From contig OZ251242.1 of assembly GCA_965240325.2 (NCBI GenBank), positions 372,001-436,000 of the forward strand: a DNA stretch of 64,000 bases, written 5' to 3'. Origin of the DNA: Rebecca billardiae RCC1528. Its lineage: Eukaryota > Haptophyta. The notes under the pieces are model-generated. The model ran no database searches and was not told the origin of the DNA. It was given only the letters and a program-made list of their open reading frames with translations. The position numbers and the translations under genes were made by a program. Shown here piece by piece: positions 1 to 10,266 of this stretch (the first letter of the stretch is position 1; each line of letters begins with the position of its first letter).

Positions 1-2
1 AC

Positions 3-365
3 CTCAGCCGGATCGGCCGTGTCGTCTTGCCCAAGGAAGACGCGCTCGTGGCCTTCGGTGAGGTCGCCGCGAGCGCCAAGCTCCAAGTGCGCGTGCGCGA
101 CGTGTATCAGCGCGAGTTCACATTCGGGTACCGTGTGTGGCCCAACAACAACTCGACCATGCACGTGCTCGAAGGCATGCGGCCATTCTTCAACGCGGTC
201 GGCGTGCAGCCGGACGACACGTTTGTGCTCGCGGTCGATGTCAACAACAACTTCCAGGTTGGCGTCATTCACGGCCCCTACGATCACAAGCAGCGAGCTC
301 GCAAGAAGAAGAAGACCGGGGTGAAGGCGTATCCTCTGCTTCTGCCGCCGCCCGTCGTGGGCTAG
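3..365 (+). CDS. B3 DNA-binding domain protein, C-terminal part (5' end outside the window)
   Basis: The open frame enters from the window edge and ends at the TAG at 363-365; no ATG precedes the domain, so the N terminus lies upstream. The first ~95 residues match the B3 fold of plant VAL/ABI3/LEC2-type factors: it begins LSRIGRVVLPKEDAL, has the signature VWPNNNSTMHVLEG around residue 45, and continues with a QPDDTFVLAVD strand. B3 domains bind short DNA sites (RY-like elements in the VAL/ABI3 class) in the nucleus. After the domain comes a basic stretch, QRARKKKKTG, that could be a nuclear localisation signal, then a short Pro-rich tail, so B3 is the last domain of the protein. Family assignment is from motif recognition; target genes are unknown. 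Confidence 0.8.
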   Translation, partial: LSRIGRVVLPKEDALVAFGEVAASAKLQVRVRDVYQREFTFGYRVWPNNNSTMHVLEGMRPFFNAVGVQPDDTFVLAVDVNNNFQVGVIHGPYDHKQRARKKKKTGVKAYPLLLPPPVVG

Positions 366-1989
366 CTGTACCTGCGCAGTGGAAGCAAGTATTGTCTGCC
401 GTCTCATGCATGCATGCGCCCGCGCGCGCGAGGGCTTTGCCCATTGTCATCGTCAGCTCTCAAATCTGGATCCGCTTGTGGCGCACATCGGCGAGGCGCG
501 ACGTCACAGCAGAGTATGTGTGTGAGCAAAACGCGCCGCATGCGAGGAAGCCCGAGCCTTGGCCTCTTCTGCATGGCCCAATAATCGATCATTCAACGTC
601 GACATGTTACGACATGTAGACATCTGCCGTTGGTGAACTGCGTGTGCAGGACCTATGGTGCAGGATTCACTCGCGAGCTCAAGTTTCGGCGGGTTGCTCG
701 AACGGGTCGCCCCTGACAAATGCGATGATGACAAATGATGTGCGCTCTGTATAGCTCGTACTCTCTGATCCATCGGCGAAGGGCGCGAGGCATGCATGAT
801 GACACCTGCATGGCTGCATAGAAGTACGTATGACAGCTATAGAGTGCCAATGTGCCAAATTGGCATTGATGTCCGTCTGACGTGAGAGTCAGCCTTGACA
901 CCATTCGCTGATGACTGCGTGATGATGATGTTTCCGGATTGATGCGTCAGTCAGATGGTGATGTGCGTACAAGCGCATAACTAACGCGTTTCGAAGTTAT
1001 CGATCTTATTGACGATCTATAGCAGTAGACTGGACAGTGCAGCAGGCTACTCTTTCTCCCACTTCTTCCCAACTCGGGGCTCATCAATCGCATCAATGTC
1101 TGACTCCTGGCAATAAAGAGCTGGTGGAAGCAATTCAGACTCCCACCGTGTGCTGACTACTTAGTAGTCGAGTCGTGACTACTGTAATGTCAGTCACTGA
1201 GGCTCGCGGCACGCCTTTGACTGAGCAGTACTCTGTACCGGTTCGGGCGTGTACTGGTACACCAGGCGCTGATGATGATGATTGATGGAAACAGTGACAG
1301 TACAGGGATATGTCATGCGACTAGGATTCCTCTCAGTGAAAAGTTAAACTGCAGTCGCGGCCTGCACTGAATCATTATCATATGCCAGTCCCGACTGTCC
1401 GAGCGGGCTCGGGGTCTGACTGACCCGTGACCGGCTGACCGCGCCCGGCCCAACAATTATAAGCTCGTCGCGTACCGAGTCTGAGTCTCCCTCGAAGGCC
1501 CCGAAGAGCGGAACGGCAGGCTTGAAGCTCACAGACGAGGGCGGCGTGGGGCACTTGTGCAGAAAGCGCGCCTGTGCTTTCTAGGAATCTAGCGACTGGA
1601 GTGTCCACGCGGAACTCGTACACCAAGGGCGGTCGTACACCATCCCACAATCAGAGGATGCACAGGACATAGACTTGGGAGCCGGACCAGCCGGTGGAAG
1701 TGGTCGTGAGTTCGGAGGAGGTTCCACCTCTCAACTCCAGAAATCTCCCTGCCAGAAGATGAATGGGTACATCCGAAATCAGGCTTGATCAGCCAATGAG
1801 AAGCGCTCCTATAGTCACCCGGTGCACACACACGCACGTCATCAGCAACATGATTGGTCGCCCGGCAAAACGGTGCCGAGTTGAACAATAATCCTCGCAT
1901 CGCGGTTCGTGGCAAATACATACCTCGCGCGACGCCGCGGCCGAGCCGCGCGGGCGAGACCCGCCGCGACCTCCTCCGCCGTCCAAGGG
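366..1989. other. Intergenic, no gene seen
   Basis: About 1.6 kb between the B3 gene and the HCP start. It has lower GC than the flanking exons, short TGATGATGATG runs, and no ORF with protein-like composition. The HCP promoter and 5' UTR should lie in the right-hand part. A large minus-strand frame continuing into 1789-3483 is the complement of HCP and is not a gene. Confidence 0.6.
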
Positions 1990-3952
1990 ATGCTCGCGCT
2001 CGCCAGGGCCGCGCGCCCGCTGACGCGGCGAGCGCCGCCGGCGCTCTTCGCCCGCTGCGCCAGCGCGGCGGCTGCCTCCGCCCCTGCCTCGATGTTCTGC
2101 TTCCAGTGCGAGCAGACCTCCGGCGGCACGGGCTGCACGACCGTGGGCGTGTGCGGCAAGACGCCCGACGTCGCCGCGCTGCAGGACCTGCTCGTGTACC
2201 GGCTGAAGGGGCTGGCGGGCTGGACGGCGCACGCGCACGACGTGGCGGGCGGATCGACGCCCACCACCACCGCCGCCACGCACCTCTTCCGTGCCGCCAT
2301 CTTCTCCACGCTCACGAACGTGAACTTCGACGCGCCTCGCTTCCAGGAGTACGTACGCGACACGAACGCGATGCTCGGCGAGCTGAAGAGCGAGGTGGCG
2401 GCGAAGGGCGGCGCGCCGCTGGAGGAGCCGCCCATGCTCCCGTGGTTCGACGGCGCCGTGCCGCACCCATTCGCGTGGGACATGCCCCCCGCGGACGAGG
2501 GCTCGCTCGACCGCCTCGTCGAGCTTGGCACGCAGGCGGGGATCGACGCCCGGCGCGCGCGGCTGGGCAACGAGACGCTGCTCGGCCTGCACGAGCTGGT
2601 GACGTACGGCGTGAAGGGCGCGGCCGCGTACGGCCACCACGCCGCCCTGGGCGGCGTGGACGAGTCCGCCGCCACCCTCGAGATCATGCGCTCGCTCGCG
2701 TTCCTGTGCACGCCCGCCGCGGCCGAGGTTGGGAATGTTCTCGGCCAGGCGCTCGCGGTCGGCGGGGCGAACATCGCGATCATGGGCGCGCTGGAGAGCG
2801 CGCACACGGGGCTGTTCGGCCACCCGTCGCCCACGCGCGTGAGCAACACGCCGCGCGAGGGCAAGTGCATCCTCGTCTCCGGCCACGACCTCACCGACCT
2901 GAAGGCGTTGCTCGACGCGACCGCGGGCAAAGGCATCTCGGTGTACACGCACGGCGAGATGCTGCCGGCGCACGGGTACCCCGGGCTGCGCGAGTACGAG
3001 CACCTGGCGGGGCACTTTGGCGGCGCGTGGTACCGCCAGAAGCACGACTTTGCGCACTTCCCCGGCGCCATCCTCATGACGACCAACTGCGTGCTCGACC
3101 CGCCGACGGTGCGTGCGCGCGCGCCGGCGTCGCGCGCCCCGCCGCTCGCCGCCGGCGCCCCCCCACCCCCACCCGCGCCTCGCGCGCGATTGACGCCGCG
3201 CCGGCGCGCGCGCGCGTGCGCAGGGGAAGGCGGGCGCGTACGCGGCCAACCTCTTCACCACGGGCGAGGTGGGCGTCAAGGGCGTCGCGCACTGCGCGCC
3301 CAAGCAGTTTGACGCGCTCATCGAGCGCGCGCTTGCACTGCCGGGCTTCACGGCGACCGACGTGGCCGAGAAGGCCGACGCGCCGACGCACCTCGTCGGC
3401 TTCGGGCGCGAGGCGACGATCGGCGCGGCACCGGCCGTGCTCGACGCCATCAAGGCGGGCCACCTCAAGCACATCTTCCTCATCGGCGGCTGCGACGGCT
3501 CGGAGGGCTCGCGCCGCTACTACCAGCGTGTGGCGCAGAAGCTTCCGCAGACGTCGATGGTGCTCACGCTCGGCTGCGCAAAGTACCGGCTGCTCGGGCA
3601 CGACTACGGCACGGTGCCGGGCACCGAGCTGCCGCGGCTGCTCGACATGGGCCAGTGCAACGACTCGTACGCCGCCGTGCAGGTCGCGCTCGCGCTCGTG
3701 CAGGCGACCGGCGCGACGTCAGTCAATGACCTGCCGCTCTCGCTCGACATCTCGTGGTTCGAGCAGAAGGCCGTCGCCGTGCTGCTCTCGCTGCTGCACC
3801 TCGGCATCACGGACATCCGGCTCGGGCCGCAGCTCCCCGCCTTCCTGACGCCCGAGGCGCTCGAAGTGCTCGTGAATGCATACAACATCAAGCCAGCGGA
3901 CCTCAAGCACCCGGAGGAGGACATCGACGCGATGCTGCAGCACGGTCACTGA
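1990..3952 (+). CDS. hcp: Hybrid cluster protein (prismane / hydroxylamine reductase family), probably mitochondrial
   Basis: Two exons, 1990-3108 and 3224-3952, joined across a 115-bp phase-0 GT-AG intron (gtgcgtg...gcgcag), give 615 residues. Residue 35 onward starts MFCFQCEQ like bacterial Hcp. C37, C40, C49 and C55 follow the C-x2-C-x8-C-x5-C spacing of class I enzymes, which bind a [4Fe-4S] cluster. Hybrid-cluster ligands are visible in the blocks CILVSGHDLTD, MTTNCVLDPP, FLIGGCDGSEG, LTLGCAKYR and LLDMGQCNDS, plus the E-x-K pair in WFEQKAVAVLL. The family reduces hydroxylamine or NO and is linked to anaerobic or nitrosative stress. The ATG at 1990 adds a 34-residue Arg/Ala/Ser-rich, acid-free leader (MLALARAARPLTRRAPPALF), typical of mitochondrial targeting. 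The upstream open frame has only a GTG and is not used. Confidence 0.93.
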
Positions 3953-4048
3953 TCAGACGGATCCGGTCAGCGAGCACCGCCGTCGAGACTCAGACAGACG
4001 GCGAAGTTCCGCGCGACCGCTCGTCGATGGATGCGAATAATTATGGCG

Positions 4049-4121
4049 CCCCCCCCCCCCCCCCCCCGAAAGGTCTGAGCGTGAGCCGGAAAGCCGGGGC
4101 CGGGGGGGGGGGGGGGGGGGG
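4049..4121. repeat. C19 tract facing a G20 tract (self-complementary homopolymer pair)
   Basis: Nineteen C at 4049-4067 are followed 34 bases later by twenty G at 4102-4121, about 100 bp past the HCP stop codon. The tracts can pair with each other as a very stable hairpin, and the G run can form a quadruplex. They would lie in or just beyond the HCP 3' UTR. Confidence 0.95.
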
Positions 4122-4203
4122 CGGCGCACGTGGCTCCGCGCAAAATCAAAACTTAGAGGCGCGGATACGACGATGCGCGCAGGATTTTCGTCTATCAGCC
4201 GCC

Positions 4204-4253
4204 TACAGTTTTACTAAGAATAATAAAGAGACGCACACAGCTCAGGCAGGCGA
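4204..4253 (+). repeat. Copy A of the dispersed TACAGTTTACTAAG repeat
   Basis: Starts TA-CAGTTTTACTAAGAA and continues with the family core GAGACGCACACAGCTCAGGC. No gene is visible immediately downstream. Other copies are at 8364, 39291 (double), 43651 and 50562. Confidence 0.85.
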
Positions 4254-5424
4254 AATTGGCCATTGGGTGTTTTTGTACGGCGGGTGCGGATTATTTAGGT
4301 GGCCTAGCTGCTGTTTGAGCAATATACATCATTAATTGAATAATCAGCAATAATAATATTCAAACATTAACAATAACAGCGGGGGCCTGGCGGCCTTGTC
4401 CCGGTGGGGCTGGTCGAACACAGCGCGTCTAGGACGCGACGGAGAAGCTTCCTTCCCATGGCCGGCAGACCCGACGACGATGGGACGAGTTGGCGCCGTA
4501 GTTCAGCGCTGTAGAACGGTTATATATATATATACCAACAAATATGTGCCGTGACGGCGACATCCCCCGACGAATCAGGAGACCGGCGTCGTCCTACTCC
4601 TCGGTGTCAGCGGCCCCTGCAGGCAAGTAGGCTGCTGCGGGCCGGCTGTGACGCGGACTCGGAGGCGGGCTTCATTTGGGCTCGGGCTGCCCAATCCGGT
4701 ACTCGGTAGTGAATCCCATGAGCCACCACGGGCTTATATATGTACCGTCTGCGCAGTGATCGCGCTCGGCCCGGCCGCAGCCGGCTCCTGAGCGCGCGCC
4801 GCTCACTCAGAGCTGAGACTGATCACGGGCAGGCGCACGAGTATATATATATCGATCTCTCGTCTCCGATGTCGTCCGAGCCCTCCGTTGCTGTCTGACT
4901 CCGAGTCCGCGCGACTTGAATTATAATATGGCCGGTCCGGTCCGCGAGCGGGTGATGCCAGTCATCACTGACTATACCGTTTACCGTTAACTCGAGTTCG
5001 GAGGCGAAAATATATATCGGCCGCATGCTATAATAGCGCGCCAAATACTAGGACGGGCCAGGCCACACGGCGCCGGGTCACATTCACTCACATCGCCGCG
5101 TCGAGTCACATCGCCATCGGCGTGACTGAGTCGCGGCCCGGAAGTCACGGGCCGCGATCTGCCCCGATGGCCCGACGATTCCGCGGGATGACTTAGTGAC
5201 AGCAGAGTGGCTGATATATGTGGTCAGAGACGAGGGCCGCGCCAGTCAATGCATCAGCAGTAACAGTAATTCAGCCATCAGCAACTTCCACGTCAGAGAC
5301 AGGGTGCAGTCAGTGACTCAGTTAGTGAGTCAGACAGAGTGTCGGCAAAGTAACTGTTTGTGCGGACGAGTGTCGAGTCCCGGAGAGAACCAGGATCGTG
5401 CGCAGCGGCGGGCGCCACCGGAGC
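4254..5424. other. Intergenic, no gene seen
   Basis: Mixed-composition DNA with AT stretches near 4310-4380, a (TA)n run at about 4521-4534, and several TATATA motifs (4735, 4842, 5011). No convincing coding frame or RNA gene. It holds the 3' flank of the minus-strand homeobox gene. Confidence 0.55.
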
Positions 5425-6078
5425 TCATCGAGACACGGCAAAGCCGCTCGGATTGTCGCTGCCGTGCAGCGCCGCGACGTAGTTGTCGTTGTTGATCGTG
5501 TCGACCGTCTGCAAATAGTCGGCGATGGCAGCTTGCCACATCACGCGCTGCAGCAGCTCAGCGGCCCCGGGCAAGGCTGCTGCGTGCGCTGATGCCGCCT
5601 GGACGGATACGCCCGCAAACGCCTGCGATTGCAACATCCACCCGCTCACTTCCGCCTGTGCTGCGTGCCCCACATCCGCTGCTTGCGCTGCGTACAGCGC
5701 AGCCGCATCAGGATACACGCCTGCTGTCGCAGTAGTAGTTGTTGTTGTGGCTGTTGCTATCGGCTGCGCCGGGAGGGGGACGGAGTGGGCTTGCGCGACG
5801 CGCCGATGCAGGTCCAGGGCGTCCGACCCCTGCAGGGTTGTGACCGGCAGCGCAGCGGGGCCGTGCCGCTTGCGTATGCGCTGCCGCCGGTTCTGAAACC
5901 AGATGCGCACCTTGTGTGGTTCCACATCGAGGACACTCGCGATCGTCGCGACCGTGAACCGGCTGGGAGTGTTGCACTCTTCGAAGACCGCCTCGAGCGT
6001 GACCTTCTGCGCGGGCAGAGGTCGCCATCGTTTCTGTCGAGTGCGCGTTGCGTCGTCGTCGCCGTCAAGGGCGGCCAT
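5425..6078 (-). CDS. Homeodomain transcription factor (paralogue of the gene at 28367)
   Basis: Minus-strand frame of 217 residues from the ATG at 6078, context ATGGCC. The homeodomain spans about residues 14-73, with helix-3 motif VRIWFQNRRQRIRKRH and the invariant W60, F61, N63 and R65. No three-residue TALE insertion is seen. Just after the domain, HGPAALPVTTLQ resembles HGREAVPLTTLD in the gene at 28367, so the two are paralogues beyond the DNA-binding domain. The rest is Ala/Gln-rich with a Thr run (residues ~115-122). An in-frame ATG at 6234 would add 52 residues, but that stretch looks like 5' UTR. Expected role: sequence-specific nuclear DNA binding; targets unknown. Confidence 0.85.
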   Translation of the reverse strand: MAALDGDDDATRTRQKRWRPLPAQKVTLEAVFEECNTPSRFTVATIASVLDVEPHKVRIWFQNRRQRIRKRHGPAALPVTTLQGSDALDLHRRVAQAHSVPLPAQPIATATTTTTTATAGVYPDAAALYAAQAADVGHAAQAEVSGWMLQSQAFAGVSVQAASAHAAALPGAAELLQRVMWQAAIADYLQTVDTINNDNYVAALHGSDNPSGFAVSR

Positions 6079-6547
6079 GTCGATGTGGGGAGGCGTACGT
6101 TCACGACGATCTGTGCGCGCGGATCGAGTGTGGGTGGATGCGGGTTGAGCTCGGCGAGGTAAATTCAAGGTAAACCAGAGTACCCAGCTAGACCCATGTT
6201 TCTTGAACTGGCGGGCGCTTGCACACTCATACATGAGGTGGAACGATATGTGAGCCCAACCACGTATCCACTAGAAGGTGAGATGCAGTATTCATCAACG
6301 TTTCGGATATAATACTGGTGCCGAGATTTGAGTGCTCCATGTACTCAATTTACCGAATGTTTTCGAATGGTCAGGGGGGAGGTTGATGAAGCTCCCGGCA
6401 TCACTATTACTATATGCGCTTCGACGACCGCGAGATTTGATTAGTGACGGTTCGTTCAAACAGCACATATCGGCGGATTCTGCGCTCTAACTAATTACTC
6501 AACTATACTCATTCTATCATTTAACGACACAAGTAGGACTACCGTAG

Positions 6548-7145
6548 TACAGGTGGATACGGGTGATCTGGACAGTGGCCGACCCAACTCACGCGGAGGC
6601 CTCCCTGGGAGCATTGGGGTCGAAGGGGCGCCAGGGACGGACTTCAGGGGGTCCCTGGAGTTCCGCCACAGCGCGCTTTCTGCGCTGCGGGCCCGTCTCC
6701 GCGCGTGGCGGCCGCAATGGCACTGTCCAATTAGCCCCTGGCACTGGCTGAGGCATGGGAATCGAGCTCAGAGACGCGCGCGCGGAGGAAAAGCGTGTGC
6801 AGCGGCTCGGACGGTTGCTCTGGGACCTACCCACGCCAGCGCAACCGCGCCTTGCCTCGGAGTCCGCCCTTCCTGAGTCCGCGCACGCGCCTTGCGGCTT
6901 GAAACGCTGGCGTTCGCCCTTGTGCGCGGGACTCACGAAACAAGGCGAAGGCGGCGAGAAGCGCGACCTGGCGCGTGCGCAGACGACGTCTCACGACCAG
7001 GTGAGTTCAGCGAACATCGTGCGCCGTCGTGGCGACCCGCCAGTGGGCGCTCGTGCTCGTTCGCCCACGAGCCCTCGCCACGAGGCCCGCCGCCCGCTGA
7101 GTGTCCAGATAGCCCCTGTGTCCAGTTAGCCCGTATCCACCTGTA
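6548..7145. mobile_element. Non-autonomous TIR element (MITE-like) flanked by TA
   Basis: The left end reads TA-CAGGTGGATACGGG followed by a GATCTGGACA stretch. The right end is the reverse complement, CCCGTATCCACCTG-TA, preceded by TGTCCAGTTAG. TA flanks and a CAG start suggest the Tc1/mariner group. The ~570-bp interior is GC-rich and has no transposase-like frame. Confidence 0.75.
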
Positions 7146-8363
7146 GTAACATCTATCGTAAACCTCACTCATGATTCCCTACAAAAAGAATAGTAGTTGA
7201 TCAAGGAGACTTTAAAAAGTGGGTTATTTGTAAGACCCCTTGAGTTGATGTCCGCTTGGGAATTACTCGCATCAATTCACTTATTTTGATACCGGTACGA
7301 AACGCACCCGCCCGTTCATCCTCCACCCAGGCGCCTGATGGCTGGAGCGGCCGCGCGTTGCGCGCATCCTCAGTGCACACTTGTAAGCGACCTTCGGCGC
7401 AGCAGACATGTGCCGCCTTGGGCCCTCCTTCGCCTGCTAGCGCGGCTCGACTGCAACGGTCGCCAAAGCCAAGCATTGCCTACTGAGTCCGCTTCTGCCC
7501 GCGACACGCGCTTCGGCTTGAATGCCCGCCTTGAGCGCGCGGAAACATGTACACTGGCCCTCTCTCCAGACAGCGCGCGCCTGGCTCCTGCAGCGTACTC
7601 TGTGCGATGAAGCGGTGGCGTAGGCGCCTGCCGGCCTGTTGTTGAAACGCACCCGCTCGGCTAGTAGTGAGGAGCATGGGCGCAGAAGACGCCGGGAAGC
7701 CGAGACATGAGCGCTCAGCGCCGGCAGGCTTTCTGAGGTACTACCAGACCAGCCCACCTGACGCGCCGTCGCACAGCCCTCGCCTACGCGCACGCGCACG
7801 ACCAGAGCAGCGAAGCTGCCCGCGCGGCAGACGGCCATGTTCTTTTTAAATGTTTTCGCTGAGTCAGCGGGCCGGCTGGGACGGGTGGAGCTAAGCCGAC
7901 GCGCGCAATGTGCTGAACCTGGAAGTGGCGGAGTCAGGCCAGTGGATCGGCTCGTCGTCGTCGACAACTTTATCTCCCCACGGTGCGGAGCGGCCCCGCG
8001 GCCGCCCCACGCTGCCTGCTCTCGCCGACGCCCAAGCCGAGCGGCAGGCCGCAGGTGCGGCGGCGGTCCGGTCGGCACCCCGCACCGCCGCCGCCGAACC
8101 GTGCCGGCTGACGTTGCTCGGCCCGGGCGGATGGCAATGTCCGCGGATGGCAGACAGGCAGTCACTCGTATGGCCGTGAATGCAGTAACCGCGCAGGCGC
8201 TACGCTGACGCCACACCGACCTCCATATACACCCGGGCGGCGCACTCGTGTCCAAGCCGCGGCGCGGGCGCCCGGCGCCGCCAGCACTCTGCGCCGCGCG
8301 TCGGCGCGGGAAGTCCGAGCGGGGCCGTGCTGCTCAGTCAATCGTGTAAGGCCGAGTGGCCGA
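7146..8363. other. Intergenic upstream of the JmjC gene
   Basis: No gene is supported. Long open frames here on both strands are Arg/Ala-rich and mutually overlapping, a by-product of GC-rich DNA. The segment around 7480-7540 loosely resembles 6855-6915 inside the preceding MITE, so part of it may be old element sequence. Confidence 0.45.
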
Positions 8364-8403
8364 TACAGTTGACTCAGGAGAAGAGACGCACACAGCTCAG
8401 GCA
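8364..8403 (+). repeat. Copy B of the dispersed TACAGTTTACTAAG repeat (diverged)
   Basis: Reads TACAGTTGACTCAGGAG followed by the conserved core AGAGACGCACACAGCTCAGG. It lies about 160 bp upstream of the JmjC start codon, in the gene's sense orientation. Confidence 0.7.
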
Positions 8404-8565
8404 CCCTCTGGACTGATTAGATAATGAGGTAGCTACGTGTGCTCACTGCTCAGCCGCCATCGTGCTGAAGTCGGCTGAGCGGCGGGAGAGGAGCGCGGGC
8501 CGCGTCGCGTGGGGCTGTGCCCTCGCCGGCCGGTCGTCCGCGCCGCCCGCGCGGCTGGGCGCGGA

Positions 8566-9891
8566 ATGGGTCACCTGGAGGGCAAGGCGCTTCCGCTGGC
8601 GCACATCCTGCTCCCGCGACGGCGGCAGCGCGCGGTACGCTACGCCCTCGCCGCCGCACTGCCCGCGCTTGCACTCGCCCACTGGCTCGCAGGCTTCACC
8701 TCCACGCGATGCGGCTCGATCGACTGGTCGCAGCCGACGATCGACGACATGGGCTGGCGTGCGGTGCCTCGGCGCGCGTTCCCGCATGCGCGCTTCGACG
8801 AGAGCATGCGCGAGTACGCCAAGTCGCCCGTGCTCATCCAGAACGCGATGGACGGCTGGCCCGCGCTGGCAGGCTGGACGCCCGCGTCGCTGCGCGGCCG
8901 GTACGGCAATAAGAGCGTCGAAGTGTTCTACTGGGGCGCGACGGGGCTCGACTGGCACGCGAAGACCGAGATCGAGGCGATGCCGCTCGCGCAGTTCGTC
9001 GACGAGCTCACACGCGCCGCCGCGCAGCCGGCGGCAGCACTCGCGGCGGGCGCTCCGAGTGGGCCGCGCGCTCGCGCCGGGTATGTTCAGGAGTCAAGCT
9101 TCCTTGAGGAGGAGGAGGAGGAGGCGGGCGGCGAGGAGGAGGGCGAGGGCGGCGGGGCGGAGGGCGAGCCGCCCTCCGCCGCGCGCGCGGGCGCGTCGCG
9201 CGCCGCCGCGCCGCCCTTCGAGCCTCGCGCGCTGCCCGCGGCCGCGTCGGCGCCGCCGCCGCCGCCGCGCGTCCTGCGCGCCGCGCGGCGGCGCGCGCAG
9301 CAGCACGTGCCGCCGTCCAAGGCGCGCGCGTGGCAGGACGTGCTCTGGTTCCCGCACGCGCCGCTGCCCGACGAGCAGATCGCCTCGCTCGAGTCTGCCT
9401 TCTGGATGGGCGCCGCCGGCGTCGGCACTGGTATCCACTACGACGCGTCGCCCGCGTTCCTGCACCAGGTGTTTGGCTCGAAGCGCGTCGTGCTGTGGCC
9501 GCCGAGCGCGCGGCGCGCGCTGTGCATCTCGCCCAAGTACAACTACGGCGCGGAGCTCTCGACGGTGGACGCGCGCGCGTTCATGGGCGCGGAGGGCAGC
9601 GCGGCCGCCGCGCACGCCGCGCGCCGCGCCGACGCAGTCCGGAAGTGCCCGGACTTCGCCGCGCTGCCCAATGCCACCGTCGACCTGCGGCCGGGCGAGA
9701 CGCTCGCCATCCCTCCGGGGTGGTACCACGCGACCCTCACGCTCGACACGTCGATCTCGGTGGCGGTGCGCGTGCAGTCGGCGTGCCAGCGCCGCGCCGA
9801 CTGGCTCGACGACCTGCTTCTCGCGCTGCACAACGCGGGGCTGTACAAGCGCGGCAACTGCGTGTGCCACGATGCCGCCGCCGAGGAATGA
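8566..9891 (+). CDS. JmjC/cupin-8 type 2-oxoglutarate Fe(II) oxygenase with N-terminal membrane anchor
   Basis: 441 residues from the ATG at 8566; the frame is open further upstream but has only a GTG. Residues ~26-45 (RYALAAALPALALAHWLAGF) form a hydrophobic segment after a basic stretch, fitting a signal anchor or uncleaved signal. The catalytic core is of the cupin-8/JMJD5-HIF1AN type: the HxD pair H291/D293 in GTGIHYDASPAF and distal H388 in IPPGWYHATL, with KRVVLWPP between. A substrate-side half (FDESMREYAKSPVLIQNAM, SLRGRYGNKSVEVF) precedes it. A Glu/Gly/Ala low-complexity insert at about 180-260 separates the halves. The enzyme should hydroxylate a protein; the anchor argues for a secretory-pathway rather than a histone target. 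Subfamily is unresolved. Confidence 0.82.
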   Translation: MGHLEGKALPLAHILLPRRRQRAVRYALAAALPALALAHWLAGFTSTRCGSIDWSQPTIDDMGWRAVPRRAFPHARFDESMREYAKSPVLIQNAMDGWPALAGWTPASLRGRYGNKSVEVFYWGATGLDWHAKTEIEAMPLAQFVDELTRAAAQPAAALAAGAPSGPRARAGYVQESSFLEEEEEEAGGEEEGEGGGAEGEPPSAARAGASRAAAPPFEPRALPAAASAPPPPPRVLRAARRRAQQHVPPSKARAWQDVLWFPHAPLPDEQIASLESAFWMGAAGVGTGIHYDASPAFLHQVFGSKRVVLWPPSARRALCISPKYNYGAELSTVDARAFMGAEGSAAAAHAARRADAVRKCPDFAALPNATVDLRPGETLAIPPGWYHATLTLDTSISVAVRVQSACQRRADWLDDLLLALHNAGLYKRGNCVCHDAAAEE

Positions 9892-10266
9892 CGACAAGGG
9901 CGACGGTTGAGGACGCCTGCTACTCTGACTCACTCGGTCGACAGCGCGACGACGCGGCAGGCCGGGCGATTCGGTGACGACGTGGCTCACGTGGCAGGCC
10001 GGGCGTGCGGTGCGCACGCGCCGATGCACAGTGCGGCACGGCGATGGCTTCCACGGCGCTGCGATCTACACGACGGCGGCTACGATAGTACGACGACGAC
10101 TGACCCATATCGGATTTGGCACTGTCACGGCCAGGCTCCTTCGCCACACTCACAGGAGGACAGCCTGGTGTCGTCTGTCGACGCCAGCAGGCGGACGGAG
10201 TAGCGCGCGGCAGCATTCCGGAACCACTACTTCAGGTCCGGAGCCGCGGACTCGTCGTCGCTTGCC
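9892..10266. other. Short intergenic region
   Basis: 375 bp between the JmjC stop and the RPAP1 start. No gene seen; it should hold the JmjC 3' UTR and the RPAP1 promoter. Confidence 0.5.

Noticed and set aside
1789-3483. 564-codon minus-strand frame antisense to hcp
   Set aside because: Arg/Ala/His-rich complement of a conserved gene with no motifs of its own.
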